64,000 nt of DNA from Amoebidium appalachense (taxonomy: Eukaryota; Ichthyosporea): assembly GCA_963693365.1 (NCBI GenBank), contig CAVNZM010000016.1, positions 372,001 through 436,000 on the forward strand, in the 5' to 3' direction. Both the position numbers and the translations under genes were made by a program. The notes under the pieces are model-generated. The model was given only the letters and a program-made list of their open reading frames with translations, was not told the origin of the DNA and searched no databases. Of this stretch, positions 12,028 to 20,584 are shown in pieces (position 1 is the first letter of the stretch; every line of letters begins with the position of its first letter).

Positions 12028-12425
12028 TTTGATTGGTCGACTAAGTGGCATTCTCTTTTGATTTGTATTTGAATTGATCGGTCTTGTTTTAATTTGTTTC
12101 TTTTCTCTTTTAGTTTGTATTTTAATATACTAGGTCCAAGTTGATTTGTTCTTTGTAATCTGACTAGACTATCATGTACGTACTTAGTCTTTTTCTATAC
12201 AATCACTTGTGTTCATATTAAAGGATTCTGTGTACGTGGACCACGGAAACATACACCATTTTTTGCAGTGCTTCATGCTATAAAATAACCATGAGAGACA
12301 CAAACAAATACACCAAGTGTGTACACGTCTACCCATAGGCCCAAGTGTTGACATGTCTGCCCACAGTTCCCTAAGGCTTAAAGCACACATCTGCCTGTAT
12401 GCCATAAACTTTACTTTCACCACAA
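12028..12425. other. Intergenic, no gene seen
   Basis: AT-rich downstream region of the 10939 gene. It has no supportable reading frame and leads into the 22-bp minisatellite. Confidence 0.5.
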
Positions 12426-13260
12426 GACACCCACCTAAGTACACTCTGCACACCCTAAGTACACTGTGGTGCACAGCCCCACCCTAAGTACACTCTGCAC
12501 CACCTAAGTACACGTCTGCACCACCTAAGTACACGTCTGCACCACCTAAGTACACTCTGCACACCCTAAGTACATGTCTGCACCACCCTAAGTACATGTC
12601 TGCACCACCCTAAGTATATGTCTGCACCACCCTAAGTACACTCTGCACCACCCTAAGTACATGTCTGCACCACCCTAAGTATATGTCTGCACCACCTAAG
12701 TACACGTCTGCACCACCCTAAGTACATGTCTGCACCACCCTAAGTACATGTCTGCACCACCCTAAGTATATGTCTGCACCACCCTAAGTATATGTCTGCA
12801 CCACCCTAAGTACACTCTGCACCACCCTAAGTACATGTCTGCACCACCCCAAGTATATGTCTGCACCACCTAAGTACACGTCTGCACCACCCTAAGTACA
12901 TGTCTGCACCACCCTAAGTATATGTCTGCACCACCCTAAGTATATGTCTGCACCACCCTAAGTACATGTCTGCACCACCCTAAGTATATGTCTGCACCAC
13001 CCTAAGTATATGTCTGCACCACCCTAAGTACACTCTGCACCACCCTAAGTACATGTCTGCACCACCCTAAGTACACTCTGCACACCCTAAGTACATGTCT
13101 GCACCACCCTAAGTACATGTCTGCACCACCCTAAGTATATGTCTGCACCACCCTAAGTATATGTCTGCACCACCTAAGTACACGTCTGCACCACCCTAAG
13201 TACATGTCTGCACCACCTAAGTACACGTCTGCACCACCCTAAGTACACTCAATGTTAAGT
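12426..13260. repeat. About 22-bp minisatellite, more than 35 copies
   Basis: Unit CACCCTAAGTACATGTCTGCAC with variants GTACACTC, GTATATGTC and GTACACGTC. Variants are interspersed in a higher-order pattern. The array sits between two convergent coiled-coil genes. No gene inside. Confidence 0.95.
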
Positions 13261-13300
13261 ACATCTGCACACAAGCACTAGAATAGCCTGAGGCTACTCT

Positions 13301-13846
13301 CTAATAGCGGCCCCTTTTTTCACCGTGTCGAGGCCTGTTGGTATCTCCGTCTGAAGACTCGGAAGACGAGTACTCCTCATGTTCTGACTGCTGTCCCCGT
13401 GTCAAGGTCTTGAACCAAGCTAACGAGGCCCGAGACAGACCAGGCACTGGAGGAGTGTACTCCTCCTCCGACCCAGAGCTTCTGACTTCCTCTCGTGTCC
13501 TCTTCTGCTGTCTTCGTGGTTTCTCCCGTGTCTTGGACCCCTGTGTGATGTGCAAACGTGAGCGCTGCAGGGGCTGGGGGGCCAAGTCCACGGGATAGGA
13601 GCTGCCATGCTCGCCAGCACGAAGTGCAGGTGCCGCTGCCAGGACAGGGGGTGCCACGGTTGCCGCTGGGGGTGCCACGGTTGCCGCTGTAGTGGTGCGC
13701 GAAGCGCGGGTGTGCCTAGCAAGGGCGCGCGCGAAACGGGCCTGGGTGTCCCGCAGGGCCTTTGCATCCTCCTCCAAAGTCTTGAGTCTTGTCTCTATTT
13801 TTTCAGCGCGCCTTTCTAGATCTTTGATATCCTCTTTAGAACTCAT
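13301..13846 (-). CDS. Coiled-coil, Ala/Pro-rich, basic/acidic protein of unknown function
   Basis: 181 aa from the first ATG; the longer frame starts only with TTG. Residues 1-50 form a charged coiled coil (LERRAEKIETRLKTLEEDAK). An Ala/Thr/Pro linker with APPAATVAPP repeats follows, then a basic stretch (REKPRRQQKRTREE), a Ser/Glu-rich acidic region and a basic end (RHGEKRGRY). The build is like that of the 10939 product, without obvious sequence identity. A minus-strand CATATAAAAG box lies 85 bp upstream. Function unknown; a nuclear or DNA-binding role is an inference from composition. Confidence 0.65.
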   Translation of the reverse strand: MSSKEDIKDLERRAEKIETRLKTLEEDAKALRDTQARFARALARHTRASRTTTAATVAPPAATVAPPVLAAAPALRAGEHGSSYPVDLAPQPLQRSRLHITQGSKTREKPRRQQKRTREEVRSSGSEEEYTPPVPGLSRASLAWFKTLTRGQQSEHEEYSSSESSDGDTNRPRHGEKRGRY

Positions 13847-13930
13847 TTTCGTGACAGTTGGATGTACGTTGTGTGCCAAGGGAGAAGCTAGCTAGCATGG
13901 AAAAGGTGTGTGGATTGAAGAGAGTAGGGG

Positions 13931-13940
13931 CTTTTATATG
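13931..13940 (-). promoter_or_regulatory. TATA box for the 13846 gene
   Basis: CATATAAAAG on the minus strand, 85 bp before the ATG, identical to the box at 10834. Confidence 0.55.
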
Positions 13941-13969
13941 ACGTACCCGGCTTTGGCATCACACGCGTT

Positions 13970-14145
13970 ATTGCATTAGATTGGTTGGATATACCCCAGC
14001 CGCAACGCTTGATTGGATCTAGAGATCGCGTGAACATCTGATTGGTTAATTGTCATTTTGGCATCTTGGTGTATCTGATAAGTTGAGGCTCAACCAAATC
14101 TGCTGACTGATTGATGAATTCTGATTGGATCTTAAACAAGAGCAT
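13970..14145. promoter_or_regulatory. CCAAT-box cluster
   Basis: At least five GATTGG (reverse CCAATC) motifs within 180 bp (13979, 14011, 14040, 14122 and nearby), upstream of the minus-strand 13846 gene. Similar clusters recur at other gene boundaries. Confidence 0.45.
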
Positions 14146-14489
14146 GTTTTGACTTGAGAATTGTCATTTTGACAGATTGGATTGTAATCCGATCTTTGCA
14201 AGGCCGTCAGTGTTTGAACACAATGTATTTTGATGTAGCAACTCCTAAAAAAACACGAATGTGCTTCCCAACAATTACGAGCATTATTCTGTCTATCAGG
14301 GATACAAAAATTGGTCAGGAAAGGTACGCAATCACATGGTGCTGACAGCTTGAGCACGATGTCAACATGTCACTTTTTGAGCAGCACTTGGGAAACTCGC
14401 GCTCACGTGGATCCAATAGTTATACACCAATCAGAAGTGTGCGCACAGGGGTTCGCTGGATACAAATGGCTTGGTGTGTGTGTGTGTGT

Positions 14490-14705
14490 GTTTTATTTTG
14501 CATTGTGTAAGGGGCGCTTTTTTTTGTTCACACTGCTTTACTTCGTGTAAATAATCAGTGGCGAGTTTTTTTAGTTCACGGTGTGTTTGCGCATCATAGG
14601 ATTTTGCTTTATTTTGCACTGTGTAAGAGGGACGTTTTTTTGGGTCACACTTTTGCTTCGTAAAAATAAGAGGGGCGTTTTTTTGGTCACACTGCTTTCC
14701 TTCGT
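14490..14705 (+). repeat. Leader repeats before the 14754 gene
   Basis: Four imperfect copies of AGGGGCGTTTTTTTGGTCACACTGCTTTCCTTCGT-like sequence, two with TTTTATTTTGCA(T/C)TGTGTAA in front. They directly precede the ATG, so they are promoter or 5' leader material. The short frames over them are not genes. Confidence 0.7.
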
Positions 14706-14753
14706 GGATAGAAAAACTAAACACCTCCTGCCCAACCGGCTGCAAACGACACG

Positions 14754-15152
14754 ATGGATGAAACAGATACACAGCGCCAAGATGCACACACCGAGCAGCT
14801 GCAAGAGACCAACAAGATGCTGAAGGAGGCCAACGAGGGGCTGCACGGGCTGATCCAGCAGCTGAGGGAGTTGAACAACGACATGGACAAGGACAACGAC
14901 GCGCTGCGCACAATGAACAAGAACCAGCGGGAGGTGATCAAGGGCCTGCAAGAGGAGCGCAACAAGGTGTGCGAAGAGAACAAGAAACTACGAGACGATA
15001 TCGAGAAGCACCAGGGGGTGGTCACGAATTTGGTGGTGGAGAACCAAGAGCTGCAGCTGGAAAACGACAAGCTGAAGAAGCAAAAGGACTTTCTACGGGC
15101 CTGTCTCATACGGCTGGGCCAGTCCGCTAAGACTCCGGATGAAACGGATTGA
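14754..15152 (+). CDS. Small coiled-coil protein, unknown function
   Basis: 132 aa, almost entirely one long predicted coiled coil (residues about 10-115, with regular Leu/Ile heptads such as LQETNKMLKEANEGL and LQLENDKLKKQKDFL) and few prolines. GC content and codon use fit the neighbouring virus-like genes. No catalytic or membrane features. It could oligomerise or act as a structural scaffold, which is inference only. Confidence 0.7.
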   Translation: MDETDTQRQDAHTEQLQETNKMLKEANEGLHGLIQQLRELNNDMDKDNDALRTMNKNQREVIKGLQEERNKVCEENKKLRDDIEKHQGVVTNLVVENQELQLENDKLKKQKDFLRACLIRLGQSAKTPDETD

Positions 15153-15600
15153 TACAATCATGAGGGATAACACGTGCGAGTGATTTCATTCTGTTACTTA
15201 GTATGTATCTACAGGTTGTATGCACACGGTAGTTCGGAAATGGGTTGGAAATTCTTGTCATATTTAGTCGAGTAACATCTAGTGTGGGACACTTGTCTGT
15301 ATTACTCAGAATCAGTACCTTGAGTAAGATAAATATTACTCAGTGCAACAAGTTTCAGGTGACGTGTATCTGCTTATACTTATATATATATATCCTGAGT
15401 GTAGGGCTGGCTCCCTAATGGACACTCCAAACCCACATATTTGTAACAATATTATCGACCATAATCCCAACGCACACCAGACATGTGCTCCGATGACTCC
15501 CTGGCTGTGGGCCTCCTTATATTCACATGCTGCGCCATCCAGGGCACAGTCGCACCTTCACCGGCAGTCGCACACACACACGCACTGCGTGATACCTGCA
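15153..15600. other. Intergenic, no gene seen
   Basis: AT-rich stretch with ACTCAG repeats (about 15305-15340) and a TATATATATA tract at 15386. Reading frames here are short, lack conserved features and are not reported as genes. Confidence 0.5.
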
Positions 15601-16119
15601 TTATTCTCTACGCCGCTGCCTATTTTTCTTTACTGATTCATATAGCTTCAGCGACAGGATGTCGCAGCCCGTGTCGTACCACAGAAGATCCTTCAGAAGG
15701 TCAATTCGCACAAGGGTAGTTCGCTGGCTCAAAGCCTTCAAGGGGACAGCTCGTCCCTCGCCCATGCCCTCCTCCTCCGTCGGATCTCTCGGTGGCAGCA
15801 GCGATAGCGTGGTGTCCCAGCGCTCCCAGGTCAGCCGAAACGACTTGCCCCAATCCAGGTCGATGGTCACCGCATCCCCGGCCCCCTCCAGTGGACACGT
15901 CGAAAACACCAGGTGGTTGAGTCCAGTCCTGTTCGACGCTTCTACAGACTGCAGCGGCAGCATCGTGTCCGACAGCATCGTGTCGCCCTTCCCGAGTCGT
16001 GCGTGGAGCTGCAGCGGCCCGCTCGCAACGTGCCCGGCGCCGTTCGAGTCGAATGTCATGCTCGAGACAAACAGAGAGAGGCGGCTGACGAATAGCTTCA
16101 GGTCCTGCTCAAAAGCCAT
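15601..16119 (-). CDS. Unknown 172-aa protein
   Basis: Start chosen at the ATG inside CCATGG at 16119; the longer frame begins with GTG. The protein is mixed alpha/beta in appearance, with no signal peptide or membrane segment, and ends with a basic tail (KKNRQRRRE). A TATA box, CTTTTATACC read on the minus strand as GGTATAAAAG, lies about 52 bp upstream and matches the boxes of the Bro-N-like genes. No family recognised. Confidence 0.6.
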   Translation of the reverse strand: MAFEQDLKLFVSRLSLFVSSMTFDSNGAGHVASGPLQLHARLGKGDTMLSDTMLPLQSVEASNRTGLNHLVFSTCPLEGAGDAVTIDLDWGKSFRLTWERWDTTLSLLPPRDPTEEEGMGEGRAVPLKALSQRTTLVRIDLLKDLLWYDTGCDILSLKLYESVKKNRQRRRE

Positions 16120-16495
16120 GGTCGGTTCTGGTGCAGATGCAGACTGGCAGCTCCCCGTGTCAGACACACGCTTTTATACCCTCCAGAGTCCCCGCCTGCG
16201 TCGTCGAACGCTCGTTCGCAAGGTGTCGGTGCTCGAGGCGCTGCACGACCATGAGTGCACTCTTGCGTGTCTGGGCGTGTGCGTGCGCGGCCCGGACTCG
16301 GGTTGCGAGGTGCTCAGCGTGCGCTGTTGTACGTCTCCTTGGACCGCAGGGGTCCGCCCGGGAGACCTGATCGTGGTCTGTGACATCAAGCCTGTCGGCC
16401 CCGGTTGGCGGAAGATGTATCTCGAGCTCGAGGAGGGTGCGTGGACCAGCAACCTGTGCGCGGCTGGGTGCAAGAGGAGGAAGTGGTTTCACTAG
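16118..16495 (+). CDS. Possible 125-aa protein, unknown
   Basis: Opposite strand to the previous gene, its ATG sharing the same CCATGG. It contains a cysteine-containing central part (ECTLACLGVCVRG) and GVRPGDLIVVCDI, which looks protein-like, but the upstream third overlaps the minus-strand TATA region. Coding status is uncertain. Confidence 0.3.
   Translation: MVGSGADADWQLPVSDTRFYTLQSPRLRRRTLVRKVSVLEALHDHECTLACLGVCVRGPDSGCEVLSVRCCTSPWTAGVRPGDLIVVCDIKPVGPGWRKMYLELEEGAWTSNLCAAGCKRRKWFH
16171..16180 (-). promoter_or_regulatory. TATA box for the 16119 gene
   Basis: CTTTTATACC on the plus strand (GGTATAAAAG on minus), followed by CTCCAGAG. It has the same core and flank as the box at 29770. 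Confidence 0.6.
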
Positions 16496-16538
16496 AGAGG
16501 TTGTGCAGCCGAGCGCCCACAATTTTTAGGCAAGGGTC

Positions 16539-16667
16539 ATGTCAAAGCAAAGAGGTCGCTCCAAAAAGAGGGGTCACAGACGTGTGAAGTACGTGTATGC
16601 AGACGAGTTCATGCCAAAATACAGGAGACTGGTGCTCCGCCAGAGCGTGCGAGTGAAGCGTAAATGA
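16539..16667 (+). CDS. Very small, highly basic protein (42 aa)
   Basis: ATG to TGA gives 42 residues starting MSKQRGRSKKRGHRRVKY and ending RVKRK; about 40 percent are Arg, Lys or His. It fits exactly between the stop of the 16495 frame and the convergent stop at 16669. Such peptides in DNA viruses can condense genomic DNA (for example adenovirus core proteins), but no homology is claimed. It could also be chance, as the frame is short. Confidence 0.45.
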   Translation: MSKQRGRSKKRGHRRVKYVYADEFMPKYRRLVLRQSVRVKRK

Positions 16668-16668
16668 G

Positions 16669-17958
16669 TTATTGTTTGGTTTCTGCGTCCGTTGGATTGG
16701 TTTTCGCTTTAAACGGAGCCAATAGCCTCTCCATATCTTCCATCGAAACCAGCCTGCTGTACAGCACGCCCAGATCTGTCGTCGCCTCGTGCCAGTCGTA
16801 GAACAGGTACCCCACACGGATACGCCCTTCTTTGAACAGTGCAACCTGGTCCGTGTCTTGCACGTGTCGGATGGCAACTATGAGTGCATCGAGCCTCTGC
16901 TTCATGGCAATTCGCTGTGTTTTGCCGTTGACCTTGAACCCGTGCGGGTTGAACCGAATAAACATTGTCGGCAATTCGTGTACCGAAGCCTGGTTGAACA
17001 TCCGCGCAACCTCACACGTGGTGTCATAAGCACGGTGTTGGTCCTCGTCTACCTCTACAACCAGCACAAAAGTCCCAAAGTCGTAGTACAGATCCGGACG
17101 AGTGCGCTCTCCACAATCGTTTGGTACTACTTTGTCGTGGCTGGTGGGGGGGCCTATGAGGCCTGACACATGACGCAAAACCTTGATTTCTGGACGCGCC
17201 TCGGACCACTTGGCTCTACATGTGGATTGTGGGTCACAAGTGGCGCACAGATTTCCCCTCTTCTTCACATGTGTCAGTGTGCACGCGGCGCAGAAGTAGC
17301 TCAGGTCACATAATCGGCAAAATGTCTTCCGCTTCCCATGGTGGCAGAGCGCTGTGCCTCCACAAAACACACACCGCGCTTTTTGTTTTCCATGTTTGCA
17401 GTACCTTGTGCCCCCACACGACCTACAGTCAAACTTGGTCTTACCATGTTTGCAAATCGCCTTTCCGTTGCATTCTTTACATCGGTCTCTCCGTTTACGA
17501 TGTGGGCAGAGCGCTGGCCCTCCACAAAGCCCACAGTAGACTTTACATTTGCCATGTTTACAAAAGCTCCTCCCACCACACCGTCTGCACCTGGCTTTCG
17601 GTTTCCCATGCGGGCACAATCCTGATCCACCGCATGACTGGCAGAAGATTTTGCGTGCTCCATGCGGACACAGCTGCGATCCGCCACACCCCTTGCACAG
17701 AGGCCTATATCGACCGTGCGGGCACATTTGCTTCCCGCCGCAAGGTACGCAGATATATTTGCGCCTGCCGTGGGGGCAAAAGGTTGCCCCGTTGCATGCT
17801 TTACAAAAACTCCTCTTCTTCTCATGTGGACACAGAGCAGATCCTCCACAGGTTTTGCAGTACCCTCTCGGTTTCCCGTGCTCGCATTTTCTGGTCCTGG
17901 TCGGTTTTTCTGGTCGGGGCTGCCTTTCGACCATACTGTCAATGTTAGCAGATGCCAT
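16669..17958 (-). CDS. CxHG-repeat zinc protein fused to a PD-(D/E)XK-like nuclease, giant-virus type
   Basis: 429 aa. Residues 25-220 hold eleven units at an exact 18-residue spacing, each C-x-H-(G/E/R)...C-x-x-C-(G/N)-G, which should bind zinc through two or three Cys and a His. A Cys-rich linker follows. Residues about 285-385 resemble a restriction-fold nuclease: RPDL (287-290), VEVDEDQH (301-308) and FIRFNPHGF (333-341). This pairing of repeats and nuclease is known from hypothetical proteins of mimivirus-like and other algal giant viruses. Substrate unknown. The start ATG is followed by a basic N-terminus (RPEKPTRTRK). Confidence 0.8.
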   Translation of the reverse strand: MASANIDSMVERQPRPEKPTRTRKCEHGKPRGYCKTCGGSALCPHEKKRSFCKACNGATFCPHGRRKYICVPCGGKQMCPHGRYRPLCKGCGGSQLCPHGARKIFCQSCGGSGLCPHGKPKARCRRCGGRSFCKHGKCKVYCGLCGGPALCPHRKRRDRCKECNGKAICKHGKTKFDCRSCGGTRYCKHGKQKARCVFCGGTALCHHGKRKTFCRLCDLSYFCAACTLTHVKKRGNLCATCDPQSTCRAKWSEARPEIKVLRHVSGLIGPPTSHDKVVPNDCGERTRPDLYYDFGTFVLVVEVDEDQHRAYDTTCEVARMFNQASVHELPTMFIRFNPHGFKVNGKTQRIAMKQRLDALIVAIRHVQDTDQVALFKEGRIRVGYLFYDWHEATTDLGVLYSRLVSMEDMERLLAPFKAKTNPTDAETKQ

Positions 17959-17989
17959 TCTCGTTCTTAGTGACAGAAAATATTGAAAC

Positions 17990-18130
17990 CTAGCAAGGCA
18001 TTGGTTGGCCGCGATTAGATGCTAAATATATCTGACATCAAAAATCCGATTGGATCTTATGGTTACAACTTTCATTCAATTGGACCATTTTGATTTGATC
18101 AGATAGAATAATTTATGTCCATCCAATCAA
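17990..18130. promoter_or_regulatory. CCAAT-box cluster between divergent genes
   Basis: GCATTGGTTGG, CCGATTGGATC, CAATTGGACC and CATCCAATC lie within 140 bp between the divergently transcribed 17958 and 18226 genes. A TAAATATATC stretch at 18023 may serve as a weak TATA element for the minus-strand gene. Confidence 0.45.
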
Positions 18131-18225
18131 AAAAGGTCACGCAACAGTCTGTCAGGCACAAAAAGTCGCGGCTCAGCCGATGTTCTGCCATTTTCCACTC
18201 TTCCTGTTTTCCGTTTCGGCAGACA

Positions 18226-18630
18226 ATGTCCGACACGTCCCCAAAGGCCAAACCCACCAGTCCACGGCCCCCAGGGTCATTTGCCGCGTGGCCTCCCGAA
18301 TGGCAGCAGTACCTGTACGAGGAGGCAAAGCGTGACCTCGACCGTGCGCGCGCCAGCGAGCTGGAGCTGCGGCGCAAGTACAAGGTGCTGCGCAAGAAGT
18401 ATCTGCACCTCAAGGCCAGCACGCGTCTGCACACAGGGAGGCTCCTGAAGAACCTCAGCGACGACGAGCCCATATGCATCTCCGATGAGGAGGAGGAGCC
18501 CGCCGTGTGCATCCACGACTCCGACGAGGAGCCCTCCGACGAGAAGCCCCCCAAGAGGAAGCGCGCGCGGTCGCCCGAGGACCCTTCGCCCCCCACCGAG
18601 AAGCGTAGCCGTGCGGAGCCCGATGAGTAA
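18226..18630 (+). CDS. Coiled-coil protein with acidic SUMO-motif-like segments and nuclear-signal-like patch
   Basis: 134 aa from the ATG at 18226; the longer frame begins with a different codon. A Pro-rich N-terminus is followed by a basic helix (about 34-66, many Arg/Lys/Leu). PICISDEEEE (82-91) and AVCIHDSDEE (93-102) are two short hydrophobic stretches followed by acids, as in SUMO-interacting motifs. KRKRAR (110-115) fits a nuclear import signal. Function unknown; I infer a nuclear role. Ends 98 bp before the convergent 18729 gene. Confidence 0.65.
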   Translation: MSDTSPKAKPTSPRPPGSFAAWPPEWQQYLYEEAKRDLDRARASELELRRKYKVLRKKYLHLKASTRLHTGRLLKNLSDDEPICISDEEEEPAVCIHDSDEEPSDEKPPKRKRARSPEDPSPPTEKRSRAEPDE

Positions 18631-18728
18631 ATAAGAATTGCCACGTTTGCCCTCTCCCACATTTGAGGTGTGTCGTGGTTCTCGTATGCAGTAAAGTACA
18701 AACAACTTGCACTCTTTCAGAGTTTTCT

Positions 18729-19097
18729 CTATAAGGCATGCCCCACGTTGCCCGCGTTGCTCCAGGGGGTCCCCTCGTTCCACTCATCAAGGTCCGCACC
18801 CACCCCCTCGAACTCCTGGTTGCGGTTGCGCCCGTAGGCTCTGTCAACACCCTCGCGCAGCGGCAGCCCTGCTGCCTCCACCACGTGGCCGACCTCTTTG
18901 AAAAAATAGTCAAGCCAGCGCTCACCCCAATCTTCAAGTGCTGTGCTCAGGTCCTCGGTGGTTGCGCCGCCCGGGGCCATGGTGGTGAACCACCATGTTC
19001 CTTCCGGATCCTCACCCGAGCACACCCTGTCCATGTACCTCGTCAGTGCGTCCTCCGTCTTGGCGCGCCCTACGTCCCAGCGGTTTTTAGGTTCCAT
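18729..19097 (-). CDS. Unknown 122-aa protein
   Basis: Starts at ATG 19097 (MEPKNRWDVGRAKTEDAL); the longer frame uses GTG. Soluble, acidic, Trp-rich (WWF, DWGERWLDYFF), mostly helical in appearance. No recognised family. Divergent from the membrane protein at 19178 with an 80-bp shared upstream region. Confidence 0.6.
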   Translation of the reverse strand: MEPKNRWDVGRAKTEDALTRYMDRVCSGEDPEGTWWFTTMAPGGATTEDLSTALEDWGERWLDYFFKEVGHVVEAAGLPLREGVDRAYGRNRNQEFEGVGADLDEWNEGTPWSNAGNVGHAL

Positions 19098-19177
19098 TAG
19101 CACTGCGATGCATAATCTCTGTGTGTGCTCCCCGAGTTGCTGGGGAGGGGGCGCTCCAAACTATCTCTTCGGAAGGT

Positions 19178-19432
19178 ATGACTTCTCCGAACATTGCAAA
19201 CCTGAGATTTGACAACCCGAGTAACTCGAGAGTGCGCAGGGATGACATTGCCGCCGACCCGCACGAGTACCACCTGACCATCGACAACAACACGCGCTTC
19301 ATGCTCTACATGGGCACTTCATTGGACGACCATGATGCACAGCTCAAGAGGGCTTCGATGTGGAGGGGCATAGCGCTTGCATGCATGGTGCTGCTCGTGC
19401 TGCTCGCTGGCGTGCTGGTGTACAGGTGGTAG
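19178..19432 (+). CDS. Small C-terminally anchored membrane protein
   Basis: 84 aa. The hydrophilic N-terminal 60 residues are followed by one hydrophobic segment at the very end (GIALACMVLLVLLAGVLVYRW). This is a tail-anchor topology, seen in many small virion or ER membrane proteins. A poly-G run starts right after the stop. Function unknown. Confidence 0.6.
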   Translation: MTSPNIANLRFDNPSNSRVRRDDIAADPHEYHLTIDNNTRFMLYMGTSLDDHDAQLKRASMWRGIALACMVLLVLLAGVLVYRW

Positions 19433-19485
19433 GGGGGGGGGGGGGGGGGGGGGGCCCACATTCATTTTCTACCCTTTCTTTAGCA

Positions 19486-19923
19486 ATGGCTGAACCATGC
19501 AGACCCCCACACAAGAGAGTATTTCCATGCACCGACTGTGCCCAAACGTTCACCACAAACGCAAACATGAAAAGACACCGTGCCGCAACACACTCCGAGA
19601 AACGCCCTTACACGTGCCCCCATGAAGGCTGCTTTGCTACCTTTACCCGCAGCGATTACATGAAGCTGCATGTGCGAATGCATACCGGTGAGCGGCCATA
19701 CGTCTGTGACACGTGCCCGGCCGACTTCCCGTACCCTGCCGCACTGTGGTGGCACCGGCGCTTAGTCCACAAGGAAAACAAGACGCCAAAACAGCCTGTG
19801 CGGAACACCCTCAGGTGTCCGTCTGTGGGCTGTACATCTGCGTTCAACCGGTCGGCTGCGCTCAACTGCCATGTCAGAGCCGCGCACCCCGAGCTGGTGG
19901 GTTCAGCATCCGAGCCGATATAA
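19486..19923 (+). CDS. C2H2 zinc-finger protein, four fingers
   Basis: 145 aa. Four classical C2H2 fingers with the TGERPY-type linker (HTGERPYVC) between the second and third. Start at ATG 19486, just after a G homopolymer and a TTTCTTTAG stretch. It sits in front of the helicase-related genes, as the five-finger proteins sit behind the helicases, and probably binds DNA. The stop overlaps the TATA region of the next gene (GATATAAATACC at about 19917). Confidence 0.85.
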   Translation: MAEPCRPPHKRVFPCTDCAQTFTTNANMKRHRAATHSEKRPYTCPHEGCFATFTRSDYMKLHVRMHTGERPYVCDTCPADFPYPAALWWHRRLVHKENKTPKQPVRNTLRCPSVGCTSAFNRSAALNCHVRAAHPELVGSASEPI

Positions 19924-19984
19924 ATACCCCAAACACAAGGCGACACCCGTCAGATATTATCTAACCATATATACAACGGACAAC

Positions 19985-20479
19985 ATGGAAGATCTGTACA
20001 TGAAGATAGCAACGGGTATGTCCGAGAACGAGCAGCTCAAGCTTGCAGCATACGAGGAGTTTGAGAGGACAACAGGCACTCGCAACAACTGGTTGGACGC
20101 GGACATCGTTGAGCAACACGAGTGGACGGAGGAGCAGATTCATACGTTCTGCCGTACTCTGGTGGCATATTCCCACCCGGACGGTGCGTACATCTTCAAG
20201 CGTTTCAAGGATGGGAGATTCGTCTTCGAGATCAAGTCGAAGAAGAATGTGGCCGACATGCTGTCCAAGTACAAGTTCAAATACAACCCGACAGGCAAGA
20301 AGATAAAGATATACAAGGGATCGTGGCACTTGGACAGCAGTCATATGGTCGTTTACCACGGTGGCATCGTCTTCGACCGCAACGACCCCGATCCCGAGAC
20401 TGGCGTTCGCAACCCGCGTTACACGTCTACCCATAGCCGGACGTTCAACATTTTCCAGGGCGACGCATCGAAAAATTGA
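19985..20479 (+). CDS. Stand-alone paralogue of the SF3 helicase N-terminal region
   Basis: 164 aa from ATG 19985. Its order of motifs follows the N-terminal half of the next gene: an EQHEWTEEQIHTFC helix matching FREWAREEVEEFI, AYIFKRF matching LFVLKTF, then VFDRNDPDPETG...RTFNIFQG matching IFDPADPDPKTG...RPYNIYRG. It then stops; there is no Walker A or B. It may be a truncated duplicate or a separate regulatory or primase-side subunit. It is about 100 bp upstream of, and on the same strand as, the full helicase. Confidence 0.7.
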   Translation: MEDLYMKIATGMSENEQLKLAAYEEFERTTGTRNNWLDADIVEQHEWTEEQIHTFCRTLVAYSHPDGAYIFKRFKDGRFVFEIKSKKNVADMLSKYKFKYNPTGKKIKIYKGSWHLDSSHMVVYHGGIVFDRNDPDPETGVRNPRYTSTHSRTFNIFQGDASKN

Positions 20480-20512
20480 GAGTTTTCTGGACCCGGCAGC
20501 CCCAACCCCAAG

Positions 20513-20522
20513 GGTATAAAAG
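20513..20522 (+). promoter_or_regulatory. TATA box for the 20585 helicase
   Basis: GGTATAAAAG, 63 bp before the ATG, identical to the core found upstream of the Bro-N-like genes on the other strand. Confidence 0.6.
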
Positions 20523-20584
20523 GCAGAAAATTCAGTATTTTCCAGCAGTGTCCCTGCGTAAATATTTTCTCAGCAATACTAATA

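Noticed and set aside
12426-13260. CRISPR array
   Set aside because: Units are contiguous with no unique spacers, and the genome is eukaryotic; it is a minisatellite.
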